A stretch of DNA of 44,060 nucleotides from Lachnospiraceae bacterium (GCA_029338875.1 JAQYBF010000115.1:1-44060), one strand, 5' to 3'. Positions 27,441 to 37,367 are shown, counted from the first letter of the stretch. Translations and numbers: made by a program. The notes: generated from the sequence alone by a model not told the origin.

Positions 27441-28619
27441 TTACCGGTTATTGAACTCATCGATGGTCTTGTAGTAGGTATTCTTGGCTTCGGCATTCTG
27501 TTCAACGATACTGATCCAGGTCCGTCCGGGATTCAGGACGATCTCCTTGCCATTTCCATCATAGTAATGAGTAATACCGGTTTCACTGTCTTTCTTCCAG
27601 GTGATATCGATGATCTTTCCCTTGGTCAGGAACTTTCCGCTGCCGCTTCCGATCAGATCAATCTTCATCCGGTAGTGCTCGTTATCATAGTAGGAGGACG
27701 GCGTAAACTGGAGAATAATATTGGTGGCGGTCAGCTGGGCATTATTGGCTGCAGCATCGATCTGGGGACTGCCAAACTCAAAACGGTTATACTGGCCGCT
27801 TGCCGCATCATAAACAAAATAAGGCTTATTGTCATAGAAGTAAAGCTGAACCGCAGCACAGTCGTCTCCGGCCGGAACCGAAGGCTGATCGGCAGAAGCA
27901 AACTGGAAATGGGTGTGTTCGTCCGCCTTATAGGTCGTTTCAAAACTCTTTGCCTGCATGCCGGCCAGGAGTCCCTTGGTCGAGGTATAGGCATTATGAG
28001 GTGCCTTCCGGTCCTGGGTCCGGTAGAATACAGTTCCGCCGATACCGGACAGACCGTTTAATTCATCGACATAGCCCTTGTCCAGTTCTGCCTGTCCCTG
28101 CTCACTCTGTCCGAAGTGAACATAGACCGCATCGTACTCCGCTGCCATCTGCACGAAGTAGGGACGGCAGGAACGTACATTTCCAAAGCGCTCAAGGCCG
28201 GAATAATCCTCGAAAACGCCCATGAGACGGGTGATACCGCCCTCCGCCGGTGCCTCATAGATCACGGCGGCCTTGGTGGTGCCGTACTGGGGCTGGGTCA
28301 CCTTGGTGTTTTCAATCATCAGAGCGACAGGACGTGTATTCCGCTGTTCCTCTGTAACCGGAAGGCCGGTCAGAATGCTGGTCGGCTGGGCCGGGGTCTG
28401 CGTTTCTTCTTTCTCCGTCTTTTCAGAAGCCGATTTCGTCGTCTTTTTCGACTGACTGGCCCTATGATCCGATTTCTGACTGGTCAGAATCAGGCCGATG
28501 GATGCACATACAATTACCAGGGCCAGAACGATCAGGGCAATGACTGTTCCCTGTTTTCTTTTTTTCCCTCTTTTATTACCGGAAGACTCTTCGGCTCCCA
28601 GATCCTTAAGTTCCGTCAT
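27441..28619 (-). CDS. DUF3048 (YerB-type) membrane-anchored protein
   Basis: Contains the DUF3048 family region (TSILTGLPVTEEQRNTRPVA, VMIENTK-like segment, EAPAEGGITRLMGVFEDY, VRSCRPYFVQMAAEYDA). The molecular function of the family is unknown. A Lys/Arg-rich cytoplasmic N-terminus and one membrane span (about residues 24-46) place the domain outside the cell; a Ser/Lys/Thr-rich linker follows. Unlike many YerB homologues there is no lipobox. The ATG at 28619 is chosen because AGGGAG lies 6 nt upstream; a second ATG at 28634 overlaps that site. A promoter for the next operon lies just past its stop. Confidence 0.85.
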   Translation of the reverse strand: MTELKDLGAEESSGNKRGKKRKQGTVIALIVLALVIVCASIGLILTSQKSDHRASQSKKTTKSASEKTEKEETQTPAQPTSILTGLPVTEEQRNTRPVALMIENTKVTQPQYGTTKAAVIYEAPAEGGITRLMGVFEDYSGLERFGNVRSCRPYFVQMAAEYDAVYVHFGQSEQGQAELDKGYVDELNGLSGIGGTVFYRTQDRKAPHNAYTSTKGLLAGMQAKSFETTYKADEHTHFQFASADQPSVPAGDDCAAVQLYFYDNKPYFVYDAASGQYNRFEFGSPQIDAAANNAQLTATNIILQFTPSSYYDNEHYRMKIDLIGSGSGKFLTKGKIIDITWKKDSETGITHYYDGNGKEIVLNPGRTWISIVEQNAEAKNTYYKTIDEFNNR

Positions 28620-28631
28620 TTTTCTCTCCCT

Positions 28632-28663
28632 CATACTTTAAAATGTTCATACTTTAACATGTT
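28632..28663. repeat. 16-bp direct repeat upstream of the DUF3048 gene
   Basis: Two adjacent 16-bp copies starting CATACTTTAA differ at one base (28632-28647 and 28648-28663). They continue into an AT-rich stretch to about 28743 with degenerate copies of TTCATTTGATT and TGATCTTTATTTCAT-like words. On the minus strand the clean copies end right at the ribosome site of the DUF3048 gene. Confidence 0.65.
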
Positions 28664-28768
28664 GACAGATTCATTTGATTTTCATTTGATTCGATCTGAT
28701 CTTTATTTCATCAGATTTTTATTTCTTCTGTTTTATTTGATCCGTTTTTTCGTTCGGAATCTAAGACT

Positions 28769-29281
28769 TTACTTAGGATCCTCATCGGACCGCAGGATAT
28801 TGAGATCCGCCATGATCTTTCTCTGCTCTTCTTCCATCTTTACCCGGTCCTCTTCCTCGATATGGTCATAGCCCATGAGATGCAGCATACTGTGGCAGAT
28901 CAGAAAGGCATATTCCCGTTTCAGGGAATGGCCGTATTCTTCGGCCTGGCGGTGGACATGCTCGACAGAGATCACGATGTCTCCAAGCATGGCCTCTCCG
29001 GTCTCCGGTGAAAAGGAATCCGGATCATCCTCGAGTCTGGAAAAATCGCCTGCTGCCGGATATTCGATCAGAGGAAAAGAAAGCACATCCGTCGACCGGT
29101 CTATCTTTCGAAACTGCTCGTTTAATTCATGGATCATGGCATCACTTGTCAATGTCAGATCCACCTCGGCTTCATAGGGGAAGCCTTCGGTTTTCAGGGC
29201 CTGGAGAATGACTTCTTTCCCGACTTTTTCGGGATCAAAAGGGAAATTCCCGGGCACTTCTTCACTAAAGCGTATGGTCAT
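28769..29281 (-). CDS. ybeY: Endoribonuclease YbeY (rRNA maturation factor)
   Basis: Zinc-dependent single-strand endoribonuclease for 16S rRNA 3' maturation and ribosome quality control. The metal signature HSMLHLMGYDHIEEED supplies three His residues. The central strand region RSTDVLSFPLIE and LGDIVIS are also typical. The ATG at 29281 (171 codons with stop) is chosen because AGGAGG lies just upstream; a longer open frame to 29362 would run into phoH. It starts 1 bp after the phoH stop, the conserved phoH-ybeY pair; the dgkA/era genes that often follow are not here. Confidence 0.95.
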   Translation of the reverse strand: MTIRFSEEVPGNFPFDPEKVGKEVILQALKTEGFPYEAEVDLTLTSDAMIHELNEQFRKIDRSTDVLSFPLIEYPAAGDFSRLEDDPDSFSPETGEAMLGDIVISVEHVHRQAEEYGHSLKREYAFLICHSMLHLMGYDHIEEEDRVKMEEEQRKIMADLNILRSDEDPK

Positions 29282-29282
29282 A

Positions 29283-30257
29283 CTACCTCCTTCTCTCCGT
29301 CTTTTTCTCATATTCCTCATAGGCATTGACAATCTTCTGAACCAGAGGATGACGGACCACATCCTTTCCGGTCAGATCGATGAAGGAGATTTCCTTCACC
29401 TTGCTCAAGACCCGTTTGGCGACATCCAGGCCGGATTTGGTGCCGGGGGCCAGATCCTTCTGTGAGGCATCTCCAGTGACAACGACCTTGGAGCCGAAGC
29501 CGATCCGGGTCAGAAACATCTTCATCTGAGCCGGTGTAGTATTCTGAGCCTCATCCAGGATAATAAAGGAATTGTCCAGGGTCCGGCCTCTCATGTAGGC
29601 CAGGGGTGCGACCTCAATCAGGCCCTTCTCCATATTTCTCTGGAAGCTTTCCTGGCCCATGATCTGATAGAGAGCATCATAGAGGGGGCGGAGATAGGGA
29701 TCAATCTTCTGCTGGAGATCGCCGGGAAGGAAACCCAGCTTCTCTCCTGCTTCGATCGCGGGTCTTGTGAGGATGATCCGCTGGACCTCTTCCTTCTGGA
29801 AGGCCGTCACCGCCATGGCGATGGCCAGGTAGGTCTTTCCTGTACCGGCCGGGCCGCTTCCGAAGACAATCATATGATTCCGAATGGCATCCACATATTT
29901 TTTCTGTCCCAGAGTCTTGGGCTTGACGGGCTTTCCGGTAATGGTGTGGCAGATCAGATCATCCACGGAAACCGCCGCATCGGCGAAGGCCGTCAGTTCC
30001 TTTTCCGTAAGGCTTAAGGCGTAATCCACATTCTGGGCGGTGATTTCGGTATGGGTCATGGAGATCCGAAGCAGCTGAGTCAGGACCTTTTCGGCTGCAT
30101 TGACACAGTTTGGCTCTCCGGTAATATGTACCTCATCTCCCCGGTAGACCACATCTACATGAAGGGTATTTTCGATCTGCTTTATATTTCGGTCCAGCTC
30201 CCCGAAGAGATTGCTTAAGTGCTCCTGGGGGATGGTCATGTTTTTCTCGATTTTCAT
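29283..30257 (-). CDS. phoH: PhoH-family ATPase (PhoL/YbeZ type)
   Basis: RNA-associated P-loop ATPase that works alongside YbeY. An N-terminal KH-like region (about residues 30-90) precedes the helicase-like ATPase core with Walker A GPAGTGKT (Lys141) and Walker B SFIILDEAQN. Further motifs are MFLTRIGFGSKVVVTGD and the C-terminal DVVRHPLVQKI. Length of 324 aa is normal. AGGA touches the ATG directly, so the next ATG (30239) is an alternative start. The upstream zinc-ribbon gene stops 20 bp before it. Confidence 0.94.
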   Translation of the reverse strand: MKIEKNMTIPQEHLSNLFGELDRNIKQIENTLHVDVVYRGDEVHITGEPNCVNAAEKVLTQLLRISMTHTEITAQNVDYALSLTEKELTAFADAAVSVDDLICHTITGKPVKPKTLGQKKYVDAIRNHMIVFGSGPAGTGKTYLAIAMAVTAFQKEEVQRIILTRPAIEAGEKLGFLPGDLQQKIDPYLRPLYDALYQIMGQESFQRNMEKGLIEVAPLAYMRGRTLDNSFIILDEAQNTTPAQMKMFLTRIGFGSKVVVTGDASQKDLAPGTKSGLDVAKRVLSKVKEISFIDLTGKDVVRHPLVQKIVNAYEEYEKKTERRR

Positions 30258-30277
30258 TCCTGTCTGTTACTTTCTTT

Positions 30278-31432
30278 TTAACTCTGATTCTGACTCGGCA
30301 GATAAATGTAATTCAGCCGGAGAATGCGGCTGACCATGTTGTGTTTATTAACGGCGATAACGGAAAGGACATTGTTGCCGTCCGGCATGGCAATGGGTTC
30401 CGTATACTCATTAGATGCAGAGGTCGGATCTGATCCGTCCCAGGTATAGTAGAGTCTGCAGCCCTCGTCTCCGGTCAGAGTGATCATAACCGGCGTCGTG
30501 TAGGTTCCTCCGTCCGGTGTTGCCTGGGGCTGGGAGGGCTCCTCATAGGTTACCCGGTAGGTCTTTTCGCTGACCGGCCCGCTTTTTCCATCCGAATTGA
30601 TCATGACCGCCCGAACCCTGGTCTCCCCGTCCGTAATCTCAATCGGCTCTTTATAGCGGATGCCGTTGGTCTTGGTCGGGCTCTCCCCGTTCAAGGTATA
30701 ATAAATGGTTCCGCCCTCTCCGCTTAGCTTCAGTGTCTGATCATCCGAATAATCGCCGCCGTCAAGCGAGAACCTGACCTCCTCAATGAGATAGCTGTCG
30801 ATCAGTGCCGAAAGCTTTGAATCGCTGACCTGGTCCTTCAGGGCCTCGATGGAGGAATTGTCATTCTCATCATAATAAAGCCTGAGAAGCGCAGTAAGAA
30901 TATCGGAATTTTCGGAATCAATGGAAAAGGCTTTTTTCAGGGCATCCTCTGCCTGGCTGGTTTTCTTTTCCTTCTGGTAGGTCAGACCCAGGTAGTAGAG
31001 ACTCTTGGCGTCTTGCTTCTTCTTTTTCTCGACCGCCTCTGAAAAGGCAGTCTCGGCCGTCTCCAGATTTCCGTCCGTCAGAGCCCTCTGCCCCCGGGCC
31101 ATGTCGTACTGGTAGGAGTTCAAATATAGACCGATGCCAAGGCCGGCTGCAATAATGGCAGAAAGAAGCGTCAGAAGAAGGATCTTTTTTCTGCTTTTCC
31201 TCTTTTCGGCAGGTCGGACATTGGAAAGTTCCGGAGCAATCTGAGCGATCACCGGATCAATCTCATGCTTCTGCCCTTTTCCGGGTTCTTCGGAATCCTC
31301 CTGGATAATCGAAGACAGGGCTTCATCGTCCAGCATATTGTAGTCCGGAACGACCTGAACGGGCGTTCCGCAGAAGGGACAGTAGACCTTATCATCCGGT
31401 ATATCGGCACCGCAATTCTTACATTTCTTCAT
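30278..31432 (-). CDS. Zinc-ribbon, TPR and chitobiase-like domain membrane protein
   Basis: Multidomain protein of unknown function. A four-cysteine zinc ribbon (CKNCGADIP...YCPFCG) opens the protein, followed by an acidic linker and one membrane span (about residues 80-102). Two TPR-like helical repeats follow (about 105-195; ALTDGNLETAETAFSEAV, YYLGLTYQ). Two tandem chitobiase/hexosaminidase C-terminal-like modules end it (about 205-290 and 295-380; TIYYTLNGESPT, RLYYTWDGSDPT). The TPR and beta modules are predicted outside. The ATG at 31432 is used; TTG at 31435 has better spacing (9 nt) from AAGGA. Both lie in the last unit of a 16-bp repeat array. Confidence 0.8.
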   Translation of the reverse strand: MKKCKNCGADIPDDKVYCPFCGTPVQVVPDYNMLDDEALSSIIQEDSEEPGKGQKHEIDPVIAQIAPELSNVRPAEKRKSRKKILLLTLLSAIIAAGLGIGLYLNSYQYDMARGQRALTDGNLETAETAFSEAVEKKKKQDAKSLYYLGLTYQKEKKTSQAEDALKKAFSIDSENSDILTALLRLYYDENDNSSIEALKDQVSDSKLSALIDSYLIEEVRFSLDGGDYSDDQTLKLSGEGGTIYYTLNGESPTKTNGIRYKEPIEITDGETRVRAVMINSDGKSGPVSEKTYRVTYEEPSQPQATPDGGTYTTPVMITLTGDEGCRLYYTWDGSDPTSASNEYTEPIAMPDGNNVLSVIAVNKHNMVSRILRLNYIYLPSQNQS

Positions 31433-31433
31433 C

Positions 31434-31521
31434 AATGAATCAAATCCTTAATCAATCAAATCCTTAAAGAATGAAATCTCTAATGAATCAAATTACGAAT
31501 GAATCAAATCTCAAATGAATC
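31434..31521. repeat. Array of 16-bp tandem repeats between folD and the zinc-ribbon gene
   Basis: On the minus strand five full 16-bp units and half of a sixth run head to tail with no interruption: units at 31506-31521, 31490-31505, 31474-31489, 31458-31473, 31442-31457 and 31434-31441. The common pattern is GATTCATTNNNNATTT. The array begins 6 bp after the folD stop and the last unit abuts the start codon of the next gene. The AAGGA inside units four and five resembles a ribosome site. Confidence 0.9.
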
Positions 31522-31527
31522 AGACCA

Positions 31528-32436
31528 TCAGTCAGCCAGATCCTGTTTCAGACGTAAGGAATAGAGGCAGTTTCGCATCAGCATGGCTATGGTCATAGGA
31601 CCGACGCCGCCGGGAACCGGAGTAATCCTGGAAACGACAGGAAGAAGATCCTCGGTATCGCAGTCGCCGCAGAGCTTCCCGTTTTCGTCCCGGTTCATGC
31701 CGACATCCAGGACAACGGCTCCCTCCTTTACGTCTTCCTTATGGAAAAACTTGGGCTTTCCGATTGCCGCAACGAGGATATCGGCCTGTCTGGTCAGATC
31801 TCTCAGATTCCTGGTATGGGAGTGGCAGACGGTGACCGTGGCATTTTCTCTTAAAAGAAGCATGGCCATGGGCTTTCCGACGATATTGGACCGGCCGACG
31901 ATGACCGCATGCTTTCCGTCGATGGAAATGCCTGACCGCTTTAATAATTCGATCATGCCCTGAGGTGTACAGGACTGAAATCCCGGCCGTCCGATGGACA
32001 GATTTCCGACGCTGACCGGAAGAAAGCCGTCGACATCCTTATCCGGACGGATGAGATTTAAGACACGATCCTCGTGGATCTGCCTGGGAAGAGGCAGCTG
32101 GACCAGGATGCCGTTAACATCCTCTCTCTCATTCAGTTCCTGAATCAGCTGGATCAGGTCCTCTTCCTTGGTGTCTTCCGGAAGCCGGTAGGTCAGAGGA
32201 CGGATACCTGTAAAATCACAGGCCTTTTCCTTATTTCGGACATAGACCTGGGAGGCGGAGTCGTTCCCGACCAGGACAACAGCCAGGGTAACTTCCTGGC
32301 CCTTGTCCTTCAGTGCGGAGACCTTCTGCCTTACTTCTTCCTTGATTTCAGCGGAGATCTTTTTCCCGTCGATCAGCTTGTCACTGTAGTCGGGAGAGCC
32401 TGTTGTCTTTTCATGGGCAGTCAATTCTTTATTCAT
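31528..32436 (-). CDS. folD: Methylene-THF dehydrogenase / methenyl-THF cyclohydrolase
   Basis: Bifunctional one-carbon enzyme interconverting methylene-, methenyl- and 10-formyl-THF with NADP. The catalytic lysine motif YVRNK, the VQLPLP segment, PDKDVDGF and the Rossmann dinucleotide site VIVGRSNIVGKPMA are intact. So is the C-terminal PVPGGVGPMTIAML. Length of 302 aa is normal, with about 18 extra polar residues at the N-terminus. It follows fhs after 59 bp, so formate activation and reduction are co-expressed. Confidence 0.97.
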   Translation of the reverse strand: MNKELTAHEKTTGSPDYSDKLIDGKKISAEIKEEVRQKVSALKDKGQEVTLAVVLVGNDSASQVYVRNKEKACDFTGIRPLTYRLPEDTKEEDLIQLIQELNEREDVNGILVQLPLPRQIHEDRVLNLIRPDKDVDGFLPVSVGNLSIGRPGFQSCTPQGMIELLKRSGISIDGKHAVIVGRSNIVGKPMAMLLLRENATVTVCHSHTRNLRDLTRQADILVAAIGKPKFFHKEDVKEGAVVLDVGMNRDENGKLCGDCDTEDLLPVVSRITPVPGGVGPMTIAMLMRNCLYSLRLKQDLAD

Positions 32437-32495
32437 AGCAGATCTTTCTAGTCTTTTTTTCTTTTCTGTTTCATATTTATAATTCCCGGTCTGAA

Positions 32496-34166
32496 TCAGA
32501 AGAGTCCTGTAATCCGTCCGTCATCGGTGACATCGATATTGTTGGCAGCCGGTACCTTGGGAAGTCCTGGCATGGTCATGATATTTCCGGTTACAGCTAC
32601 GACAAAGCCGGCGCCGGCAGAGGGATAGATCTCTCTGACATGCAGGGTGAAGCCTTCCGGTCTTCCGAGAAGCTTGGGATCATCGGACAGGGAATACTGA
32701 GTCTTTGCAATGCAGACCGGGAAGGATCCCATGCCAAGCTCGGTCAGATGCTTGATTTCTCTGGCAGCGGGCTTGGAGAATTCCACGTCCTTTGCTCCGT
32801 AGATTTCCCGGGCAATGGTCCGGATCTTTTCGTCCAGAGGGAGATCGTCACTGTAGATTGGAGCAAAATGGCTTTCCTTCTCGTCCAGGGTCTTTAAGAC
32901 CTTCTCTGCCAGCTCGATTCCGCCTTCTCCGCCCTTCTCCCAGACACGGCTCAGGGCAAATTCGCAGTTTCTTTCTTTACAGAAGTTTTCGATGAAGGCG
33001 GTCTCCTCTTCGGTATCTGTAATGAAGGAATTTAAGGTAACGACAACCGGTACGCCGAATTTATGCAGGTTCTCGATATGCTTTTCCAGGTTTACGATAC
33101 CCTTCTTCAGAGCATCCATATTGGGTTCGGTCAGCTGATCCTTGGGGACGCCGCCGTTATATTTGAGCGAACGGACGGTGGCTACAAGGACGGCACAATC
33201 GGGCTTCAGACCGGCCATCCGGCACTTGATATCGAAAAACTTTTCGGCACCGAGGTCAGCACCGAAGCCGGCCTCTGTGATGGCGATATCACCTAATTTC
33301 AGGGCAGCCTTGGTGGCTTTGACACTGTTACAGCCATGGGCTATATTTGCGAAAGGTCCGCCGTGAACGATGGCAGGAGTATGCTCCAGAGTCTGGATCA
33401 GGTTGGGACGGATGGCATCCTTAAGAAGGGCTGCCATGGCGCCGACCGCATGGAGATCCTTGGCAGTGACGGGGTCGCCCTGGAAGTTGTAGGCTACGAT
33501 AATGCGGGACAGACGCTCCTTCAGATCGTGGAGATCGTCAGCCAGGCAGAGGATCGCCATGATCTCGGATGCAACGGTGATCTGGAAATGATCCTCACGG
33601 ACCATGCCGTCAGCCTTGGCACCAAGTCCGACTACGATATTCCGGAGGACACGGTCATTCATGTCCATGCAGCGCTTCCATACAACGCGGCGGGGATCAA
33701 TGCCGAGAGCATTGCCCTGCTGAATATGGTTGTCAAGCATGGCGGAGAGAAGGTTGTTGGCTGATGTGATGGCGTGGAAATCACCGGTAAAATGGAGGTT
33801 TAAGTCTTCCATGGGAACGACCTGGGCATATCCTCCGCCGGCTGCACCGCCCTTGATACCGAAGCAGGGTCCTAGGGAAGGTTCTCTTAAGGCAAGAACT
33901 GCCTTCTTACCGAGCTTATAGAAGGCCTCACCAAGGCCGATGGATGTGGTAGTCTTTCCTTCTCCGGCAGGGGTCGGGTTGATGGCGGTGACCAGAACCA
34001 GCTTTCCATCGGGCCGGTCCTCAAGCTTCTTTAAGAAGTCCTCGGACAGCTTGGCCTTATACTTGCCATAGAGATCCAGATCATCCATGGTCATGCCAAG
34101 ACTTTCGGCAACCTTCCAGATGGGTTCCATTTTTGTTTCCTGTGCGATTTCAATATCTGTTTTCAT
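32496..34166 (-). CDS. fhs: Formate-tetrahydrofolate ligase
   Basis: ATP-dependent activation of formate onto THF, giving 10-formyl-THF for purines, fMet and, in acetogens, the Wood-Ljungdahl methyl branch. The P-loop [37 protein letters not shown], the [11 protein letters not shown] segment and the C-terminal [18 protein letters not shown] are all diagnostic. At 556 aa it is full length. AGGAG lies about 6 nt before the ATG. The 123-bp leader after ftsK contains a GC hairpin (CGGAT / ATCCG), but I see no THF riboswitch. Confidence 0.98.
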   Translation of the reverse strand: MKTDIEIAQETKMEPIWKVAESLGMTMDDLDLYGKYKAKLSEDFLKKLEDRPDGKLVLVTAINPTPAGEGKTTTSIGLGEAFYKLGKKAVLALREPSLGPCFGIKGGAAGGGYAQVVPMEDLNLHFTGDFHAITSANNLLSAMLDNHIQQGNALGIDPRRVVWKRCMDMNDRVLRNIVVGLGAKADGMVREDHFQITVASEIMAILCLADDLHDLKERLSRIIVAYNFQGDPVTAKDLHAVGAMAALLKDAIRPNLIQTLEHTPAIVHGGPFANIAHGCNSVKATKAALKLGDIAITEAGFGADLGAEKFFDIKCRMAGLKPDCAVLVATVRSLKYNGGVPKDQLTEPNMDALKKGIVNLEKHIENLHKFGVPVVVTLNSFITDTEEETAFIENFCKERNCEFALSRVWEKGGEGGIELAEKVLKTLDEKESHFAPIYSDDLPLDEKIRTIAREIYGAKDVEFSKPAAREIKHLTELGMGSFPVCIAKTQYSLSDDPKLLGRPEGFTLHVREIYPSAGAGFVVAVTGNIMTMPGLPKVPAANNIDVTDDGRITGLF

Positions 34167-34289
34167 CGTTCTCTCCTCTTTCTCTCTTTCCCTGTGAGGG
34201 CCCGGATCAGAAATCCGAGGCCTTCTGCCTTGGAGTCCTCTGAATCATGTCATGAATCTCTGATTTGCGGAGATCTGATTCCTCCTGAT

Positions 34290-37238
34290 TCAGGAGGCTT
34301 CCTGTGCCAGAAGCTGATTAAACTCTTCTATTGTCAACAGAATCCTTCTGGGCTTGGTCCCTTCTTCGGGACCGACCACGCCGAAGTCTTCCAGCTGATC
34401 CATAATTCGTGCGGCACGGTTGAAACCGATCTTGAAATTCCGCTGCAGCATGCCGATCGAGCCCTTCTCCTTCTCAATCACAAGCCTTGCCGCATCTTCA
34501 AAGTATTCATCCCGGTCATTATTAAAACCGCCGCCGTTTCCGTCAATCGACTGATAGCCGTCGTTTTCGGCCTTCTGCATCTCTTCCTGGATGGCCGGGT
34601 CATAACCCTGGCTTTCGTTATTGCTCTTCAGGAAGTGAACGACCTTTCCGACCTCTTCATCGGAGACAAAGCAGCCCTGGACCCGGATGGGCTTGGACAG
34701 ACCCTGGGGATAATAGAGCATATCGCCCTTTCCAAGGAGTTTTTCGGCACCGGTCATATCGAGAATGGTTCTCGAATCCACGCCGGAGGTTACGGAAAAG
34801 GCAATCCGGCTCGGCATATTGGCCTTGATCAGGCCGGTGATGACATTGACCGAGGGCCGCTGGGTAGCAATAATCAGGTGAATACCGGCTGCCCGGGCCA
34901 GCTGGGCCAGACGGCAGATAGATTCCTCGACCTCTTTTGAAGCCACCATCATGAGATCTGCCAGCTCGTCGACAATAACGACCAGCTGAGGCATCTTCTG
35001 AGCCGGGATCACTTCTTCCTCGCCGTTTTCATTGTAGACGGTCATCTGTCCGTCATGAATCTTACTGTTGTAGCCCTTCATGTCACGGACATGGGTGTCG
35101 GCAAATTTCTTGTAACGGAGGGTCATCTCGTTAACAGCCCACTGGAGAGCGGCGGATGCCTTCTTCGGATCGGTCACTACCGGAATCAGGAGATGGGGAA
35201 TGCCGTTGTAAACCGAAAGCTCGACTACCTTGGGGTCGATCATGATGAATTTTACCTCATCCGGAGTGGCCCGGTAGAGAATACTCATAATGATGGTATT
35301 GATGCAGACTGACTTACCGGAACCGGTGGCGCCGGCGATCAGGAGGTGAGGCATCTTGGCAATGTCGGAAATAACGACCTTGCCGGCGATATCACGGCCG
35401 ACCGCAAAGGCGATCTTCGATTTCGCATTTTTAAATTCCGGAGTCTCTACAATTTCACGGAAGGGAACCATGGAAGGCTCCTTGTTGGGAACCTCGATTC
35501 CGATGGCCGCCTTTCCGGGAATCGGCGCCTCAATCCGAATATCGGTGGCCGCCAGGTTCATCTTGATATCGTCCTGGAGGTTAACGATCCGGGAGACTTT
35601 GACACCCATTTCGGGCTGAAGCTCATAACGGGTGACGGCAGGTCCGCGGCTGATATCGGTTACGGTCACATTGATGCCGAAATTCTTCAGGGTTTCGACC
35701 AGCTTCATGGCTGTGCCGTGAAGGACGGCATCATCCTCTCTGCTTTGCTTTTTAACCGGATTTAAAAGACTGGCCGGCGGATAAATATAGGGCTTGTTCT
35801 CAGAAGCTGCTTCTGTCTTTGCCCCTGTTCTGCTGTTATTTGCGGAAGCTTCTGCAGAGCCGGAAGAATGACTGACTGAAGAAGCCGAGCTTCCAGCTGC
35901 AGAATCTTCTGATTTTGAAGAATATGCACTCTTTCCATTCAAGGTACTGCGATCACCTGCATCTGCTCCAGCCGACTCTTCGGCCTGGAGTTTCTGATCT
36001 TCCTCTGCCCGTTCAAGCAGGGGATCCAGGGATTTCCTGGTACGAGCTCTTTCTTCAGAGGGATCAAAAGCTCCATTATGATAAGCCTGATCTGAGTGAT
36101 CCGCATCAGAGAAATCGCCTGCTCCGACAGAAGCATGCGGTTCAGGACCTGCCCCGTTCTCCGGCTGAAATTCAGAATGAATCCTCGGAGCAGCCTGCTC
36201 CAGCTTCTCTTCCTGGCCGGACTTCAGTTTGTAGCTGTCGACGCTCTGAATTTCAACTTCTTTGGAATTGACTTCCATACTGACCGGATTTTTGACATCC
36301 GAATTTTCTCCGAAGCTGAGCGGGGTTACAGCATCCTGAGGAATTTCTGTATTCAGAGAGACTCCCTGGATCTTCCGGTCCTGACGGAGCTTACTGTCTC
36401 CGTTTTCAATCTTTTCGCCATTCGAAATTCTGGTCTTCTGTCGGCCCGGAGCCTTGACAAAGGGCCGGACATTTGTTCTGGCATCCTCTGAATCCGCCTG
36501 CCGCTTCCTTCTGGCCTGTCTTTCGGGAGATTCAATCATGATATCCGGGCCGGCAGCCTTACGCTCTTCCACCCGGGCATCGTGCTTTCTTTTCTCCTCC
36601 TGAAGTTTCCGAACACCAGAGCGCTCTGTCATAAGGACCAGGAAAAGGAGAAGACAGATGATATCAACCGCATAGGCACCGACATAGCCGAAGGCAGTCT
36701 GGAAGAAGGAAGACAGAATGCCTCCGAAAAGGCCGCCTCCCTTATGATTGTCCCTGCTGTAATAGAAGGCGTCCGTAATGGACAGGGCCGGCTCTCCATG
36801 GGTGAGAAGCTCGATAAACATCATAAGAAACCAGGCAAAGAAAGCAGCATAGATCAGCTTCCGCAAGGCGTAGGCATCATTCTTATTGGAAACAAAATAG
36901 AAGGCGCCGATACAGAGGCCCGGCGGCAGAAGGTAGTTGATCAGGCCGAACAGCCCGAAGAAGAAGCCGCAGACCGTCTTTCCGAAGGCTCCTCCCAGTC
37001 CCAGATTTCCGAGGAAAAGAAGAATCGTGACCAGAAGAAAGAGGAGCAGATAAATATCGACCATGAATTCCTTCTGCTTCTTCTCTTCCGCTGACCTCTT
37101 TCTCGAAGTCGCGCGTCTGGTGGAAGATGCGGAAGCAGTTCTCGAGGCAGACTTTCTCCCTGTGGATGCCTGACTCCGGGTTCGATTTGAAGTCTTACGC
37201 CCTGTGCTGCTTTTTTTTCTGGTCTTCTCTTCCGCCAT
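34290..37238 (-). CDS. ftsK: DNA translocase FtsK/SpoIIIE
   Basis: Hexameric DNA pump that clears chromosome DNA from the septum. A Lys/Arg/Ser/Thr-rich N-terminal tail (1-55) leads to four or five membrane spans (about 58-215). A long acidic, Ser/Ala-rich linker (about 215-485) precedes the motor: Walker A GATGSGKS (Lys642), Walker [11 protein letters not shown], and [11 protein letters not shown]. The C-terminal winged-helix gamma domain for DNA-sequence recognition begins near residue 915 ([23 protein letters not shown]). Length of 982 aa is long because of the linker. The stop codon sits within a perfect inverted repeat at 34281-34297. Confidence 0.96.
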   Translation of the reverse strand: MAEEKTRKKSSTGRKTSNRTRSQASTGRKSASRTASASSTRRATSRKRSAEEKKQKEFMVDIYLLLFLLVTILLFLGNLGLGGAFGKTVCGFFFGLFGLINYLLPPGLCIGAFYFVSNKNDAYALRKLIYAAFFAWFLMMFIELLTHGEPALSITDAFYYSRDNHKGGGLFGGILSSFFQTAFGYVGAYAVDIICLLLFLVLMTERSGVRKLQEEKRKHDARVEERKAAGPDIMIESPERQARRKRQADSEDARTNVRPFVKAPGRQKTRISNGEKIENGDSKLRQDRKIQGVSLNTEIPQDAVTPLSFGENSDVKNPVSMEVNSKEVEIQSVDSYKLKSGQEEKLEQAAPRIHSEFQPENGAGPEPHASVGAGDFSDADHSDQAYHNGAFDPSEERARTRKSLDPLLERAEEDQKLQAEESAGADAGDRSTLNGKSAYSSKSEDSAAGSSASSVSHSSGSAEASANNSRTGAKTEAASENKPYIYPPASLLNPVKKQSREDDAVLHGTAMKLVETLKNFGINVTVTDISRGPAVTRYELQPEMGVKVSRIVNLQDDIKMNLAATDIRIEAPIPGKAAIGIEVPNKEPSMVPFREIVETPEFKNAKSKIAFAVGRDIAGKVVISDIAKMPHLLIAGATGSGKSVCINTIIMSILYRATPDEVKFIMIDPKVVELSVYNGIPHLLIPVVTDPKKASAALQWAVNEMTLRYKKFADTHVRDMKGYNSKIHDGQMTVYNENGEEEVIPAQKMPQLVVIVDELADLMMVASKEVEESICRLAQLARAAGIHLIIATQRPSVNVITGLIKANMPSRIAFSVTSGVDSRTILDMTGAEKLLGKGDMLYYPQGLSKPIRVQGCFVSDEEVGKVVHFLKSNNESQGYDPAIQEEMQKAENDGYQSIDGNGGGFNNDRDEYFEDAARLVIEKEKGSIGMLQRNFKIGFNRAARIMDQLEDFGVVGPEEGTKPRRILLTIEEFNQLLAQEAS

Positions 37239-37339
37239 AATCCTTCTCTATATACTCTGTTCCAAGAACGATCTTCTCAGATTCTAATTCATTGCCAGCA
37301 GTTTCATGCAATCCGCTGGTATTCCTATCAAACCATATT

Positions 37340-37367
37340 ATCATAGCATATTTCGCATCTCTTTCAA
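37340..37367 (-). promoter_or_regulatory. Probable promoter for ftsK
   Basis: Minus-strand TTGAAA (37362-37367) and TATGAT (37340-37345) are 16 bp apart, with TGC before the -10 (extended -10). The leader to the ftsK ATG is about 100 nt. The rest of the 251-bp ftsK-glgA gap is AT-rich and holds only the glgA terminator. Confidence 0.6.

Noticed and set aside
34167-34289. THF riboswitch in front of fhs
   Set aside because: The leader has a GC hairpin but none of the conserved THF-I core sequence that I could recognise, and fhs lies directly behind ftsK.
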